From assembly GCA_009760855.2 (NCBI GenBank), contig WPIO01000086.1, positions 1,475,001 to 1,539,000 of the forward strand: a DNA stretch of 64,000 bases. The letters run 5' to 3'. Shown here piece after piece: positions 33,910 to 44,834 of this stretch (position 1 is the first letter of the stretch; each line of letters starts with the position of its first letter). The position numbers were made by a program, and so were the translations under genes. The notes under the pieces were generated by a model. It was not told the origin of the DNA, searched no databases, and saw nothing but the letters and a program-made list of their open reading frames with translations. The stretch is from Cristatella mucedo. Its lineage: Eukaryota; Bryozoa; Phylactolaemata; Cristatellidae.

Positions 33910-34860
33910 ATGGTAAAATATATGCAAGCTAGAACGGACCTTACAAAGGAAGTGTTCAAGAAGCAATAGATTTAGAGAATAAACTTGTTAATTTAGAAAG
34001 TTTAAGTGTTGCTGAAATACTTGATATTCTCAAGAGATACAAAGGATTGAAGCAGAAATGCAAGCAAGAGATAGAGTTGAACATGAACTAAATGAACGTG
34101 CGTTAGAGAAATCAACTGATAACTCTGGTAATTTTGTTATTAGTAAATTAAAAAGAGTTAGACCTTCACTCGCAATTCAAATGGAAGAACAGGAACAAGC
34201 TAAAAAAAATGTTAGAGTATAAAGCACCTGTAGATATTTCTAATATAGTAAAAAAGGATATGCTGCTATTTCTGAAGGAAAACCTAAAAAACCTGTAGCT
34301 ATTGCAAATCAAGCTAAGACAAATGCTTCTAATCCAGAAATAAGAGAAGCAATTGATTAACTTCAAAAAGGAATTGCATAGCATCTTAATGTCAATCCTT
34401 CAACTGGTAAAAGGCCAAGTAAAAGAATTAGAAAAGCAAAAGTTGTTCCTGCTTTTCAAACTTAACCTGCTGTTCAAGAACCTGTTCCGGTTGTTCAAGC
34501 AGTTCAATCTGAAACTGATATTCTAAAAGTAAAGAAACAATATCTTCTTGATAAAATTAAAACGAAAGGATCAGTATCTAATTCCACCAAGAAATGCTAT
34601 GGAAAATATGAGAGTAAATGATAAAGAATCATTTGATTCTGATGTTGGATTTTTGCTTGCAGAATTGAGAGTTTTGGATAAAAGAAAACCTGTTGAAAGT
34701 GTGATTTATAGTTATCTTACTTTTACTGGGAAAGAAATAGAGATAGTTCCATTGTTTGTAAAATCTGAAAAAGAAGTACTTGATAAACTTGATCTATGGT
34801 CAAGTGAACTTGCAGTAGGATATAGGGGTGTAATACCTTCAATAAGTGCTAGCAAATATT
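33910..34860 (+). pseudogene. Unknown Polinton protein, helical plus C-terminal domain
   Basis: Follows the ATPase on the same strand. Pieces in changing frames read AIDLENKLVNLESLSVAEIL, VEHELNERALEKSTD, KLKRVRPSLAIQMEEQEQA and SKRIRKAKVVPAF; then 34548-34880 gives SDVGFLLAELRVLDKRKP and VIYSYLTFTGKEIEIVPLF. The first part is charged and helical with a basic nuclear-signal-like patch. Shifts occur at A runs (34250-34255) and TAA/TAG stops near 34360 and 34380. No family recognised. Confidence 0.45.
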
Positions 34861-34884
34861 CTAGCAAAAGCCAAGTCTAGCTTT

Positions 34885-34997
34885 TGTAGAAACATTGTTG
34901 AATCACAAATGCACAATCCAAAAATGCTGATGTCGACAATAAACCATCTCCTCAACCGTTCCCAGATTAGCTCCTTACCTGATGATCCTTGTGATGA
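34885..34997 (+). mobile_element. CR1-B fragment at the edge of Polinton relic 1
   Basis: CATTGTTGAATCACAAATGC to GATGATCCTTGTGATGA matches the 5' part of the CR1-B copy starting at 51124. It is cut off by the hAT relic. It marks the right edge of recognisable Polinton sequence. Confidence 0.8.
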
Positions 34998-37274
34998 TTG
35001 TTTTAATAGGCAATTTAATAGGCAAATAAGGCAATTCTAAGGATTCCTGATAAATTTTCATCTGTGAGAACGGATCGAGTTTTTGTTTTCACATTTTCCA
35101 GTCTGGAAAAAAGCTGTTCACAGCAATATGTGCTGCCAAAAAGTGCAATATACCTGCGAGCATGTTTGGCTAGATTAGGAAAAGACTCTGATGAAACATA
35201 CTGCTTGTAAAAGGTAACAAAGTCATGCTGATCATAAGCAGTTTTTAAATTGCTGTCATTATGAATTTCGATTAGTTCGAGTTGAAATTCATCAGGTGCA
35301 TCAGAGCGATCAATATTAAATGGATTACTAATCATGTTCATGTCATCCGCATGTTGTTGGAAATCCTGAAACCTTTATTCGAATTCATCAACAAGTTTTC
35401 GAACAAGAGTGGAGTACTTCATATGAGCCAGCGTTTCAGGCGATCTCGTTGCTAGTGTTGTGAAATGTAACAGTTTCTTCTGATCTATGTGTTTCCGGAA
35501 AAGTTTCAGCTTTTGCACAAACGCGACAACACACTCATACATTTTATGGACTAGTTGATCCTTACCTTGGAGTTTGACATTAAGATCTGCAAGATGTTTG
35601 GTCATGTCCACCAAAAACGCCAAGTCATTCAACCACTGCTGGTCATCGAGGAAGCAAACATCTTTTTCCTTTACAGTCATAAATGTTTTTATTTCGTCCC
35701 AAAGTGGCCAAAACCTGGCGAACGTGTTTGCCCTACTTAGCCAACGGACTTGGCAGAAATAAATAACATCGCAATGATCTGATCCCAACTCTTCAAGGAA
35801 AGCCTGGAATTGTCTGTGGTTTAGCACACGAAACCTATCGCGTTGACGGCTGAAACTACGTTGTCCATTACATGTTGCATGCTCAAGACCTTTGCACATT
35901 GCTGTTCTTGGTGGATGATGCAGTGATGACTGACAATTTTGTGAGGTACTAATTTTACCATTAAAGATACAAATCCATTGTGTCTACCTGTCATTGAAGG
36001 GGCTCCGTCTGTGATTAATCCAATCAATTTAGTTTCAGGAAGATTAAATTTTGTGAGGACCCTCTTGACCTGATCCAAAATATCCCTCCCCGTTGTAGTG
36101 CCTTTCATTGAACATATATCCAACAGTTCTTCGATAATGACAAACTTTCCTGTTACTCCGCGTACAAACACCCACAGTTGAGCCGTATCGCTATTGTCCG
36201 TACTTTCGTCGAGCGCAAGAGAATAAAATTCGCATTCAGCAAGTCTTTTAGTGAGACTTTATTTTATGTTGGATGAGAGCTCGTCAACTCTTCTCGCAAC
36301 CGTTTGATGAGAAAGACTGACTTTCTCTACTTCTGACTTCATTTCTGGACAGACCACACCAGTAAACAGCCTGAGGCATTCCTTAACAAATTCACCATCG
36401 GAAAATGCCTTTCCCCGCTTAGCTATAGCTTCAGCTATTAACAAATTTACTTTGGTTGAAGCCTTAGACTTGTTGCTGACTGCTATAAACAATGACTGCT
36501 GTCCAATGACGCTCTGTTTCAACGAGTTCACGCAATCAATTCGAAGTTGACCAGTCAGGCTGTTGTACCTGTCGCCATGCTTTGTTGAAAAATGTAGCCG
36601 AAGATTGTACTCCTTTGCAACGGCAATTGTTACTAGGCATATTAGGCACATTATCCTACGGAAGCGTTCCATTAAAAAATAGTCTACAGTCCAAGATGCT
36701 TTGAAAAGTCTTCCTTCTGTGTCAAATTTTTGTTTTTGCTAGTATTCACATTCGCCGGAATTTTTCTCTATGAAATAAAAAACAGATCAGTTACGAATTG
36801 ATTAATATATATTTTATCACAGAAATATCTTAGTATTAGTAAGTAAGTTGAGCAATACGCGTTTTTAGAAAAACCTACCTGACTGGTTCCAGTTCGTGCA
36901 GCAGCAGCTGAGAGACGGCTCTTTTTTTCTATCCATAGTGTGAAACAGTTAATTCCGCTTGCGGAAGCGTTAAAAATGTGATTGTAATGGCGCCGCTGTA
37001 GCTCAAATATTTGACCACTTCACGCCAAAATGTTCACATGAAGGCTAGCAAAATAAATCGATTGTTTTACCTTCACGCAAAAATAGCCATTCGGACACCT
37101 TCACGCTTCACGCGCACGCGAAGTACATCGCAGCGCCTTATATCGCCGTTTGTAATGATTAAAAATTAACGAAAAACATGGAATGACAAATATTTTTGGG
37201 ATAATGTTGCGGACCGCATAGAAGACCTCAGCGGGCCGGGTTTTGGCCTGTGGGCCACGTGTTTGACGCCCCTG
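34998..37274 (-). pseudogene. hAT transposase relic (ZBED/GTF2IRD2-like)
   Basis: Minus strand. The N-terminal part (36672-36259) has CLICLVTIAVAKEYNLRLHF with TKHG, a BED-like zinc finger, then AKRGKAFSDGEFVKECL. The middle (36171-35821) has ITDGAPSMTGRHNGFVSL with a catalytic-type Asp, and the next piece (35899-35375) CDVIYFCQVRWLSRA. The C-terminal hAT dimerisation part (35341-35015) has FPNLAKHARRYIALFGSTY and CEQLFSRLE. The 5' end at 37261-37274 reads CAGGGGCGTCAAAC on the minus strand, a typical hAT terminus. No matching terminus at the 3' side, so that end is truncated. The frame is broken by three or four shifts. Confidence 0.85.
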
Positions 37275-38017
37275 CTATACAATAATAGGCTGCTAAATCA
37301 ACTAATACTTTTTTATTGGCTCCAACCTTATTGAAAGGTGTTGAGACATGACCTCAGGCTAAGGACTTATTGTTCGGCGTTAGTGATGCGTGGCAGCAGA
37401 TCTTTGCATCGTAGAATCTCGACAGTGATAGTAGGGTCTAGAGGAGTAGTTGTAATTTTTTATTAGGATGTGAACTTCAGGATGACGTAAATTGTTTTCT
37501 TTTTTTATTGTAAACATTGATGAGGTGCTGCACTGCATTTACGACAAGATTCTTGAGGGATACTACCACCGTAGCGATGGACACCCGTTCTTGTCTACCC
37601 GATTGACAGAGTAGCTAGACAAGCGTTCACCGTCGCAAGAATCGCTGTTTTTGACCTGCACGTTGTATTGCCTACTTGGATAGTTTTGCAGCCCAGTCAC
37701 TCAAAACAAAGTGAAAGGTATTGTTGTATGCCTTCAGATAATCATTCGAGAGCAGCCGGAGGCAAAGGCGACTTTGTTCTCTAACGTGAGGAGGCAGTAA
37801 TCCCCAGTAATCTCCAGTACCACTGGCCTGGCATTAGGATCAGTGGGCAGGTTCTGGTGCAGCTGCTGCTGCTCAGGGGGGCTTGCCTGAGATGTCTTCA
37901 ATGAAGATAGGGGCAGAACACCGAAGCCGTCACAATGGAAAACATAAAAAAAATACTAGCTGATTTGAGAGCCTCTTTTGCATTGCGAATTAAGACCCTA
38001 AGAGAAACCTAATCTCT
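37275..38017. other. No recognised gene
   Basis: Begins with TATACAATAATAGGCTGCTAAATCA, similar to the SINE tail at 26372, so the hAT element probably landed in a SINE. The rest has no open frame of note; a poly-T stretch lies near 37500. Confidence 0.45.
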
Positions 38018-38112
38018 CTTTAGGCACTTCCAGTATGCTACGGGACTCGAGCCCGCGACCTCGGCCAAACTGTGGTCGGGCGAGCACCTTAACCACTGGG
38101 CCAAACCAAGAG
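38018..38112 (-). repeat. tRNA-derived SINE
   Basis: Minus strand TGGCCCAGTGGTTAAGG (A box) and GCGGGCTCGAGTCCCG (B box) at tRNA-like spacing. Best preserved head of the SINE family that also occurs at 8197 and 25590. Confidence 0.75.
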
Positions 38113-38149
38113 CCGCGTTGCGCTACAAAGGATAAAAGCAATCAGTACC

Positions 38150-39720
38150 ATTTTTCCGGTGAATTGTTGGCAATTCACCGGTAAAATGGCTTGAAAAATC
38201 TACGGCTTTATTCTGCACAATAAGTCGTTATATGCAATAATAATAGGAGCTTTGGGAGGCTATTTTGTCGTCTTTTTTCCACTGTTTGTAGTGCCATGCT
38301 GCTGCAAGTCGAGCCCTAGCCGTAGATTGTCATGCATCAATCGAGAATGAGGAACGCAATCGATCGGAAGTTATATGATCGCCGATTATACATAATGCAT
38401 GCAATGCTTACTGCCAGGACTCAGCTACAGCTGGTCTTGAGGATGGCTTCGTTCCACGCGGCGCCAGCCACCGGCTGAACTCCTCCACTGAAACGACTTT
38501 TGAAAGCTGCAAGCTGCATTGAAGCTGTCACATGCACCACACGTCTTTGAGCAATGAAATGCACGACAACGGACATGTTTACAAAGAAGGGATAGCGTAA
38601 TTCTTTTCGATTGTCAGCTATTAGCTTATCAGCGATGAAGGCCTGCACCTAAGCTCAGTTAGTCATAGAGCGACCTTTTTCAGTCGGTTAGTCGAGCTGC
38701 TGTGCGCGTGCTGCTGAGCGTGAGCTGCTGCCCGTGAGCCGCTGTGGAAGTCAGCAGGAAGTCATCCGGGTCTAGCATATGCGGAATGCAGGCTTTTGTT
38801 TAGGTTTTACTAGTACGGCGTTCTTGCTAGCACTGCGTGCAGAATATTGAGTGCTGAGTTTTATTGTCGGCGTAATGCTAACTTCATGACTTGGCCCCTC
38901 GTACACGTTATGCCTCTGCAAAAACTAGTAACTGCCGTTCCGTCATAACGTTAGCGACTAAGGTCGACATCTTGCAGTATACACTTGTCAAGAAACAAGA
39001 CAACATAAATGTGATTGCTTGTGCTTTCGTTATCTAAAGCCTCAACTTAACGCCAGTAATTTCGAAGTGTCTTTACTTCCTAGTCACCGACTCAGCACCA
39101 AGATCGTGCTAGTAAGGAAATGAATTACAGCTAATCGCTAGCGTTGGAATTATAACTAAAATATCTATCAATAGATAAAATATTTAAATATAACCAATTA
39201 AAACTCAACGAGTGAGTGACTTGAAAGCAGCCTTGTATTGACTCAAGCAAACCTTTTCGAACAATGAAGCTGACCTTCCCCGAGATTGCCGAAGCACTGA
39301 ACCATGGAATGCACCAATCTTCTTCTACGTCGTTGATCATCAAGCGAACTACTTTCTATTGGATGGACGCGTGAAAGCCGTACCATAGGCACACGGTAAT
39401 TTATTCGGCCTCCAACCTCACATGCTAATGCTTTCAGGTCGCATAAAAGCTTAAGCGACCACGATATTGTTCGTGAATTCGAAAACGCACATTACACGCA
39501 CCTTGGCGGTTCACTTAATATTGAAAAATTGGGCTCCACAATCTGTCCTAACACCTCGCCGCACTCGTTCACTCCGTGATTGTGCCATTGCATTCAACGA
39601 AACTACGCACCGAGAAGAAAAAGCCAGCCTCGTGTGACACTGCTCAATTCACTCTGCCGCAGCAACGTTATAATTTTCGCTGCATTTCGAAAGAGTTATA
39701 GGTCTGTGTATGGTCCACGC
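38150..39720 (+). repeat. Large dispersed repeat, copy B, right part
   Basis: Resumes the alignment with copy A at about 10345 and follows it to about 11900. Shared phrases are AATAATAGGAGCTT, GCGTAATGCTAACTT and GATTGCCGAAGCAC. The roughly 11 kb between 27214 and 38150 are absent from copy A, so the Polinton, hAT and SINE block entered here or was deleted there. No coding sense found. Confidence 0.7.
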
Positions 39721-40654
39721 CCCTTGTCACGCTCACTTGTGCCTGCCGCATCACCCCTCGTGGCCTGCTCAGCCCAGCATAAAACTGCTAGCCCCCTAGC
39801 CGTATTTGGAGATATACAGAGATTGCTTTTTCAATTTTCATCCCCAATTATGTTTCTGATAAACGTATCAATGGTTTAACATTCACTAAACCGTCTTAAA
39901 AACTTGTAAGCCACGTTTACTAGGCAGCTTTTCCCACAGATTTCGGACAGAGTCCCGAAAGATTTGGGCTACTGCATCATCACAAGTCACAACATTTTAG
40001 GAGGAGGCAGAGTAAATTCTGAAGGCTGATCAAAAGGAGATTCTGCCTCTACATTTTGGCTCCTTGTTGGACGGGCCGACCAATCCTAACCCCTCGTCAC
40101 ATACACCTTTTGTCGGAAGAAATGTGGCTGAGGTTCGGAGACTCGAGTACATTCAGGCGGTCAGAGCCAGTCCTTGAATATGGGATGCTTATGTCTTGTA
40201 AAACACGCTTCAGCCGTTTTCACACAGATTACCTCATTCATCTGTTTATCACAGTAAACAACAAAGCCACAACAGACCACGATACTTAGCTCTACACACT
40301 CTCACACCCGTAACGTCTCACATTACTTGGTACTGTTCTCTTTCACGCAGAAAGCTTTGTCGTACAGCTTGTCTTCCTTTAAATGATAGTCTTGTCATAC
40401 TACTCTGCAATTATGAATGCAGCAGAAGCTCAATTTTAGCCAGTGTTGGCGTTGCTGCTTTCCTGGGAAACCCTCTTTCAAACCAGCCTCCCGGATTAGA
40501 ACAGGGTCTGTAGAAAGGACTAAGTCGGCCGTGAAATCCATCGTGGGTTGGATTAAATCTGTCGTGTAAACAACCTACCTAGATGAAAAGTGGACGTCTG
40601 TCGAGGGAAAAATCTGCAGCTTAAACGCATCTTCAAGAATTGAAATTGCTAAAA
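39721..40654. other. No recognised gene
   Basis: Unique-looking sequence with short open frames only and no repeat or motif recognised. It directly precedes the telomere-type array. Confidence 0.45.
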
Positions 40655-40868
40655 CCCTAAACCCTAAACCCTAAACCCTGAACCCTGAACCCTAAACCCT
40701 AAACCCTAAACCCTAAACCCTAAACCCTAAACCCTAAACCCTAAACCCTAAACCCTAAACCCTAAACCCTAAACCCTAAACCCTAAACCCTAAACCCTAA
40801 ACCCTAAACCCTAAACCCTAAACCCTAAACCCTAAACCCTAAACCCTAAACCCTAAACCCTAAACCCT
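40655..40868. repeat. Interstitial telomere-type array (CCCTAAA)n
   Basis: About 30 head-to-tail CCCTAAA units over 214 bp (TTTAGGG on the other strand), the Arabidopsis-type telomere heptamer. Two units near 40677-40692 read CCCTGAA; all others are perfect. The left edge is AATTGCTAAAA and the right edge CCCTTCATTTGG. High purity indicates a recent origin or strong homogenisation. Confidence 0.95.
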
Positions 40869-40889
40869 TCATTTGGATGGAGACAGTGC

Positions 40890-41170
40890 CTCCAGTTCGT
40901 ATGCTCCCAAAGCCTTGAAACTCACTCTTGATTGACATCACCTTATCACCTCAATTGACATTTAAAAAAAAGCTTAACATTGACCTGGTCATTACAGATT
41001 TTGCAGATTGCATGTGCATTGTTATTAAGTGCAAACTCCCTCTAACACTAGGCATGCACTCGCCTACTTATTAGCGTGTTTCTCACCTCAAAACATCCTA
41101 ATAATCGCAATTATAACGAAGTCGATAAAGCGCACTTAAAGAAGTCAGTCACTCTCGGCGTTATACATTT
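40890..41170 (+). mobile_element. CR1-B-related fragments next to the array
   Basis: TTCGTATGCTCCCAAAGCC at 40898 is a CR1-B ORF2 phrase on the + strand. Near 41115-41170 the CR1-B tail (ATAAAGCGCACTTA, TTGCTGCAATAG) appears inverted. The rest is too decayed to follow. Confidence 0.6.
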
Positions 41171-41495
41171 GCTGCAATAGAAACAAGATGCAATTGCTAT
41201 GGGTAGCATTTTCTTATGAACTAATTGTCAGGGAACCAAGATAACGTATCAACTACGTGCATGTTTTTACATATATTTACAATAAATACATTGATGGGTG
41301 TACGTTTATATAAATTTTATGTATGTGTAAATAAACAAGTGTATGTGAATACATATATCCATCAATATGTACATCCAGTGCATATATAATTTCAGCCACG
41401 TAAAATGTAAATCTTTTGCATAGCACCCTAAGAGGATTGAATATCTATGCAGGTAGTAAGTTGTATGTAAATGAATGGAAAGGAACCTAGGGCTC
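41171..41495. other. AT-rich stretch without a gene
   Basis: AT-rich with repeated ATATATTTAC/ATACATAT phrases; no frame with a known motif. Confidence 0.4.
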
Positions 41496-43137
41496 ATTAA
41501 TAATAATAATAATAATGCACTTGATAAAGCGCCCTTAGAGAACTTAATCTCTTTCAAGACGCTTTACATTTGCTGCAAAGGGAAATGCAATTAAATCGTT
41601 AGTAAAATCGTGCTTGAAAAACAAAGTGAATAACATGGTTAGGGGTGAAATGCACAGGGCCAGCATGTAAATGTGGTTAGTGGCAGCATGCACAGTGTCA
41701 GCACCCATCAGCACGTGAAGGACGGATCACAGGGACCCACTAAACGCTGTCCTAAATAGGTGTGTTTTAAGTTCCTTTTAAATGTGGTCAGGTCGGGGGA
41801 TGTTCTGACGCAGGTCGGGAGGGTGTTCCAAGCTTTGGGAGCATACGAACTAATTGCACGATCTCCAAAGGATTTGAGGTATGTACGAGGTATTTCTAGA
41901 CTGTTGGATTCCGAAAAGCTGGTAGTACGATGCTTGGCCTGCTGGGGGAGTATGTCGGAGAGATAAGCTGGAGCCATAGAATGAAGGAACCTAAAAGTGA
42001 GCGACAAAACCTTGAAGTCAATCCGTTGCTTGACTGGTAGCCAGTGCAGATCGGCGAGAAGTGGAGTAATGTGGCAGCTGCGAGGCTCACGATAGACAAG
42101 CCTAGCTGCAGAGTTTTGCACCAGCTGCAATAGCCTGATCGCATAGGCTGGTAGGCCAGTAAGTATTGAGTTGCAGAAGTCGAGACGGGATGTCACGAAT
42201 GCATCGACAAGCTTAGACGTGGTATCCTTATCTAAACAAGCCCGACATTTAGAAATGTTATGAAGCTACAAATAGGCAGATTTGACAGTGGAGCTGATAT
42301 GGTCGTCTAACGAGAGGTTGCTTTAGAATATGACACCTAGATTTCCAGCTGATTCGACAGGAGATATGCTGGCAGAGCCAATTATGAGAGACAGCCTTTC
42401 CAATCTCTGAATCACACTGGGTTTTCCCATAACTAGTAAGTTAGTTTTATCATCGTTTAGCTTTAGAGAATTTGCTGCCACCCACGTGCGGATGTCACCA
42501 ATGCATGCAACAAGTGAGTTTAGATAATTTGAGGTGCTCGAAGGCTGGGAGGGAGCAAAGCAAAGGTACAACTGAGTGTCATACGCATAGAAGTGAAAGC
42601 CTAGATTGTGCATGGAAATCCCATCAGCAAGAGGGAGAGTATAAACCGTGAAAAAACTGGACCTAGAACGGAGCCCTGAGATACTCCATATTTCAGAGGT
42701 ACTTCAGATGATCTTTGTCCATTCCCGTCAATACTCTGGAGTCTCCCACTGAGGTAGGACCTGAACCACTGCAGAGCAGTGCCAGTGATGACCAGGCGAG
42801 ATGAGAGGCGCTCTAGAAGAACTTTATGATCGATGGTATCAAAAGCTGCCGAAAGATCAAGCAAAACAATCAGAGACACTCTACCCATGTCTGCATTCCT
42901 AAGTAGGTCATTGTATACCCTAAGCAGTGCTGACTTTGTAGAGTGATTAGCTCTAAAGCCAGACTTAACGTATTAGCAAGGTGTGAGTTTTCGATAAATG
43001 AGTTTAGCTAGTCCGCCACGACCCGTTCCAGTGTCTTTGATATAAATGGTAGAAGGGAGACTGGGCGGTAGTTGCTCTAGTTCTCTTGGTCTAGTGTTGC
43101 TTTCTTTAGAAGAGGCCTAACGCTCGATCGTTTCTCA
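41496..43137 (-). pseudogene. CR1-B non-LTR retrotransposon
   Basis: Minus strand with its 3' ATT-repeat end at 41496-41516 and the tail GGCGCTTTATCAAGTGC. ORF2 pieces are RT with LLDLSAAFDTIDH (42888-42601), then FHFYAYDTQLYLCF (42613-42323), in which the catalytic YADD is changed to YAYD. The C-terminal part (42196-41708) has TSRLDFCNSILTGLP and LHWLPVKQRIDFKV. Shifts separate the pieces. The 5' end near 43137 is truncated in the RT finger region. Confidence 0.88.
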
Positions 43138-43264
43138 TCGTCCGATTTATTTAATGGCTGCCATCATTCCCGAGACCCTATTCTCCATTCATTTACATAC
43201 TACTTGAAGTTTTGTTGAGTCGACGTGAGTATATAAGAGTAAAACATTTTATTTGCGAAATAAT
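43138..43264. other. Left flank or terminus region of Polinton relic 2
   Basis: Short AT-rich sequence between CR1-B and the first viral-like frame. GAGTATATAAGAGTAAAAC at about 43227 might be near the element end, since Polinton termini often begin AGT and are AT-rich, but no partner terminus is in the window. Confidence 0.25.
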
Positions 43265-43638
43265 ATACGACAATCATGTCAGATCTAAGAATGAAATTTG
43301 CTAACGACAAAAACAATAGAAAACTTTTAGAAAACAAAAGAGTTAGAAATTGCTTGACTAAATAATGCGTTTTGATATTGTTTTTAATTTATAAGTATTT
43401 TACTAACTCTGGCAATTATTGTAACTATTACATTTGTGTAACAATGTGAAGATCGGTCATATGTAGTAACTGTTTTAGGTGGGCTAACAGCAATGTTAAT
43501 GTCCGTTGAAAGCACGATATTACAAATCGATAGAAGAAAAAGGTCTACACTTCTAGCAAATCTTGACTTGGTTTCAAAGATAGTAGATGGTTTATATGAT
43601 GATATAATAACTAAGGAAGAATTTAATGAAATACTAGT
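43265..43638 (+). pseudogene. Putative membrane protein of Polinton relic 2, truncated
   Basis: Pieces read MSDLRMKFANDKNNRKLL, a hydrophobic LTLAIIVTITFV-like segment in another frame, then [20 protein letters not shown] and [20 protein letters not shown]. One or two hydrophobic segments and a charged tail can be seen. The C-terminus is cut by the CR1-A insertion, which creates an artificial 264-codon fusion frame (43493-44287). Base composition is AT-rich like the rest of relic 2. No family recognised. Confidence 0.45.
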
Positions 43639-44828
43639 TGAATCCGTGTCGTGTGGGGGTCAGGTCTCAGACATGAGAAGAATCACCTGCGGAGTCCCTC
43701 AAGGGTCTGTACTTGGTCCCTTGCTGTTCTCCATTCATACGCAACCTCTGGGAAAAGTGATTAAGGCCCATGGAATAGGATATCACTTCTATGCTGACGA
43801 TACTCAGTTGTATTTGTCATTTAAACCGTCGGAATCTGCTGCAGCAACTGAGAAACTGAATGCTTGCCTTGTAAATATTCGATCCTGGATGTCGGAATAC
43901 TTCCTGAAATTAAATGACGATAAAACCGAACTGCTTCTCATAGGACACCCTAAGCGTGTGGCTGGATTAAAAGGCTTTGCTGTTCTAATAGGCGATGCTA
44001 TTGTGCGACCTTCACCACGTGCTTGTAATCTAGGTGTCGTGTTCGACAGCTGCTTCAATTTCAAAATCTTCATTCAGATGACTGCCTCTACAGCTAGCCA
44101 TCACATCCGATCCCTATCCAAGATTAGAAGCTGTCTCCCACGGTGGCTTGTAAAAAAATTAACTAGCTCTTTAGTTCTGTCTCGGCTTGAGTATTGTAAT
44201 GGCTGGGCTACCAAAGAAAGCTATTATGCCACTACAGCGGACTATGAATATGGCTGCACGGCTGGTCTTCAAGTCCCAGCGGTTTGAGCACGTGTCACCT
44301 TTGCTGGAAGAGCTAGGATGGTTGCCGGTTGAGCAAAGGATACGGAGCAAAGTTCTTACTCTTACCCACAAGGCCCGCCACGGCTTGGCTCCTTCATACC
44401 TAGCTGAACTGCTGCATCAGTTTCAGCCTGTTCGCGCCCTTAGGTCCTGTGTGGACAATAAATTAGCTGTCTCATTCCTCCGCTTAAGGACAGTTGGCGA
44501 CAGAAGCTTTAGCTCTGCAGGTCCTAGGCTGTGGAGCTCGCTTCCACAATTCTTACGCAACGACATCTACTCTCCAACTGCCGACTATGGCACATCTTTT
44601 TCAGCGGTCCTGAACTGCTACTTCTATGCTACTCACTACCTCAACTGCTCTCCTGCCTCTGCTACACTTCCCACTTTCTCTTTGTTGCGTGAGACGAAGT
44701 CTGTTGGCTACCGAATGCGCACCGAAAGCCGCTTAGGTTGTGAGTGGGCTATACAAAACTCTCCTGCGTAACGCCCACATGGTCTTTATGACTTTGTGGA
44801 GTTACTGACGGAGATACATTACATTACA
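43639..44828 (+). pseudogene. CR1-A insertion in Polinton relic 2
   Basis: Starts within ORF2 ([20 protein letters not shown]) and keeps [14 protein letters not shown], an intact YADD, at about 43785. The C-terminal frame continues at 44187-44771 after a small deletion near 44195. It ends with GTTACTGACGGAGATACATT and ACATT units at 44815-44828. Close in sequence to 21674-23764. Confidence 0.9.
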
Positions 44829-44834
44829 TCCATT

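Noticed and set aside
40655-40868. Possible CRISPR array because of regular short repeats
   Set aside because: Units are contiguous 7-mers with no unique spacers; this is telomere-type satellite.
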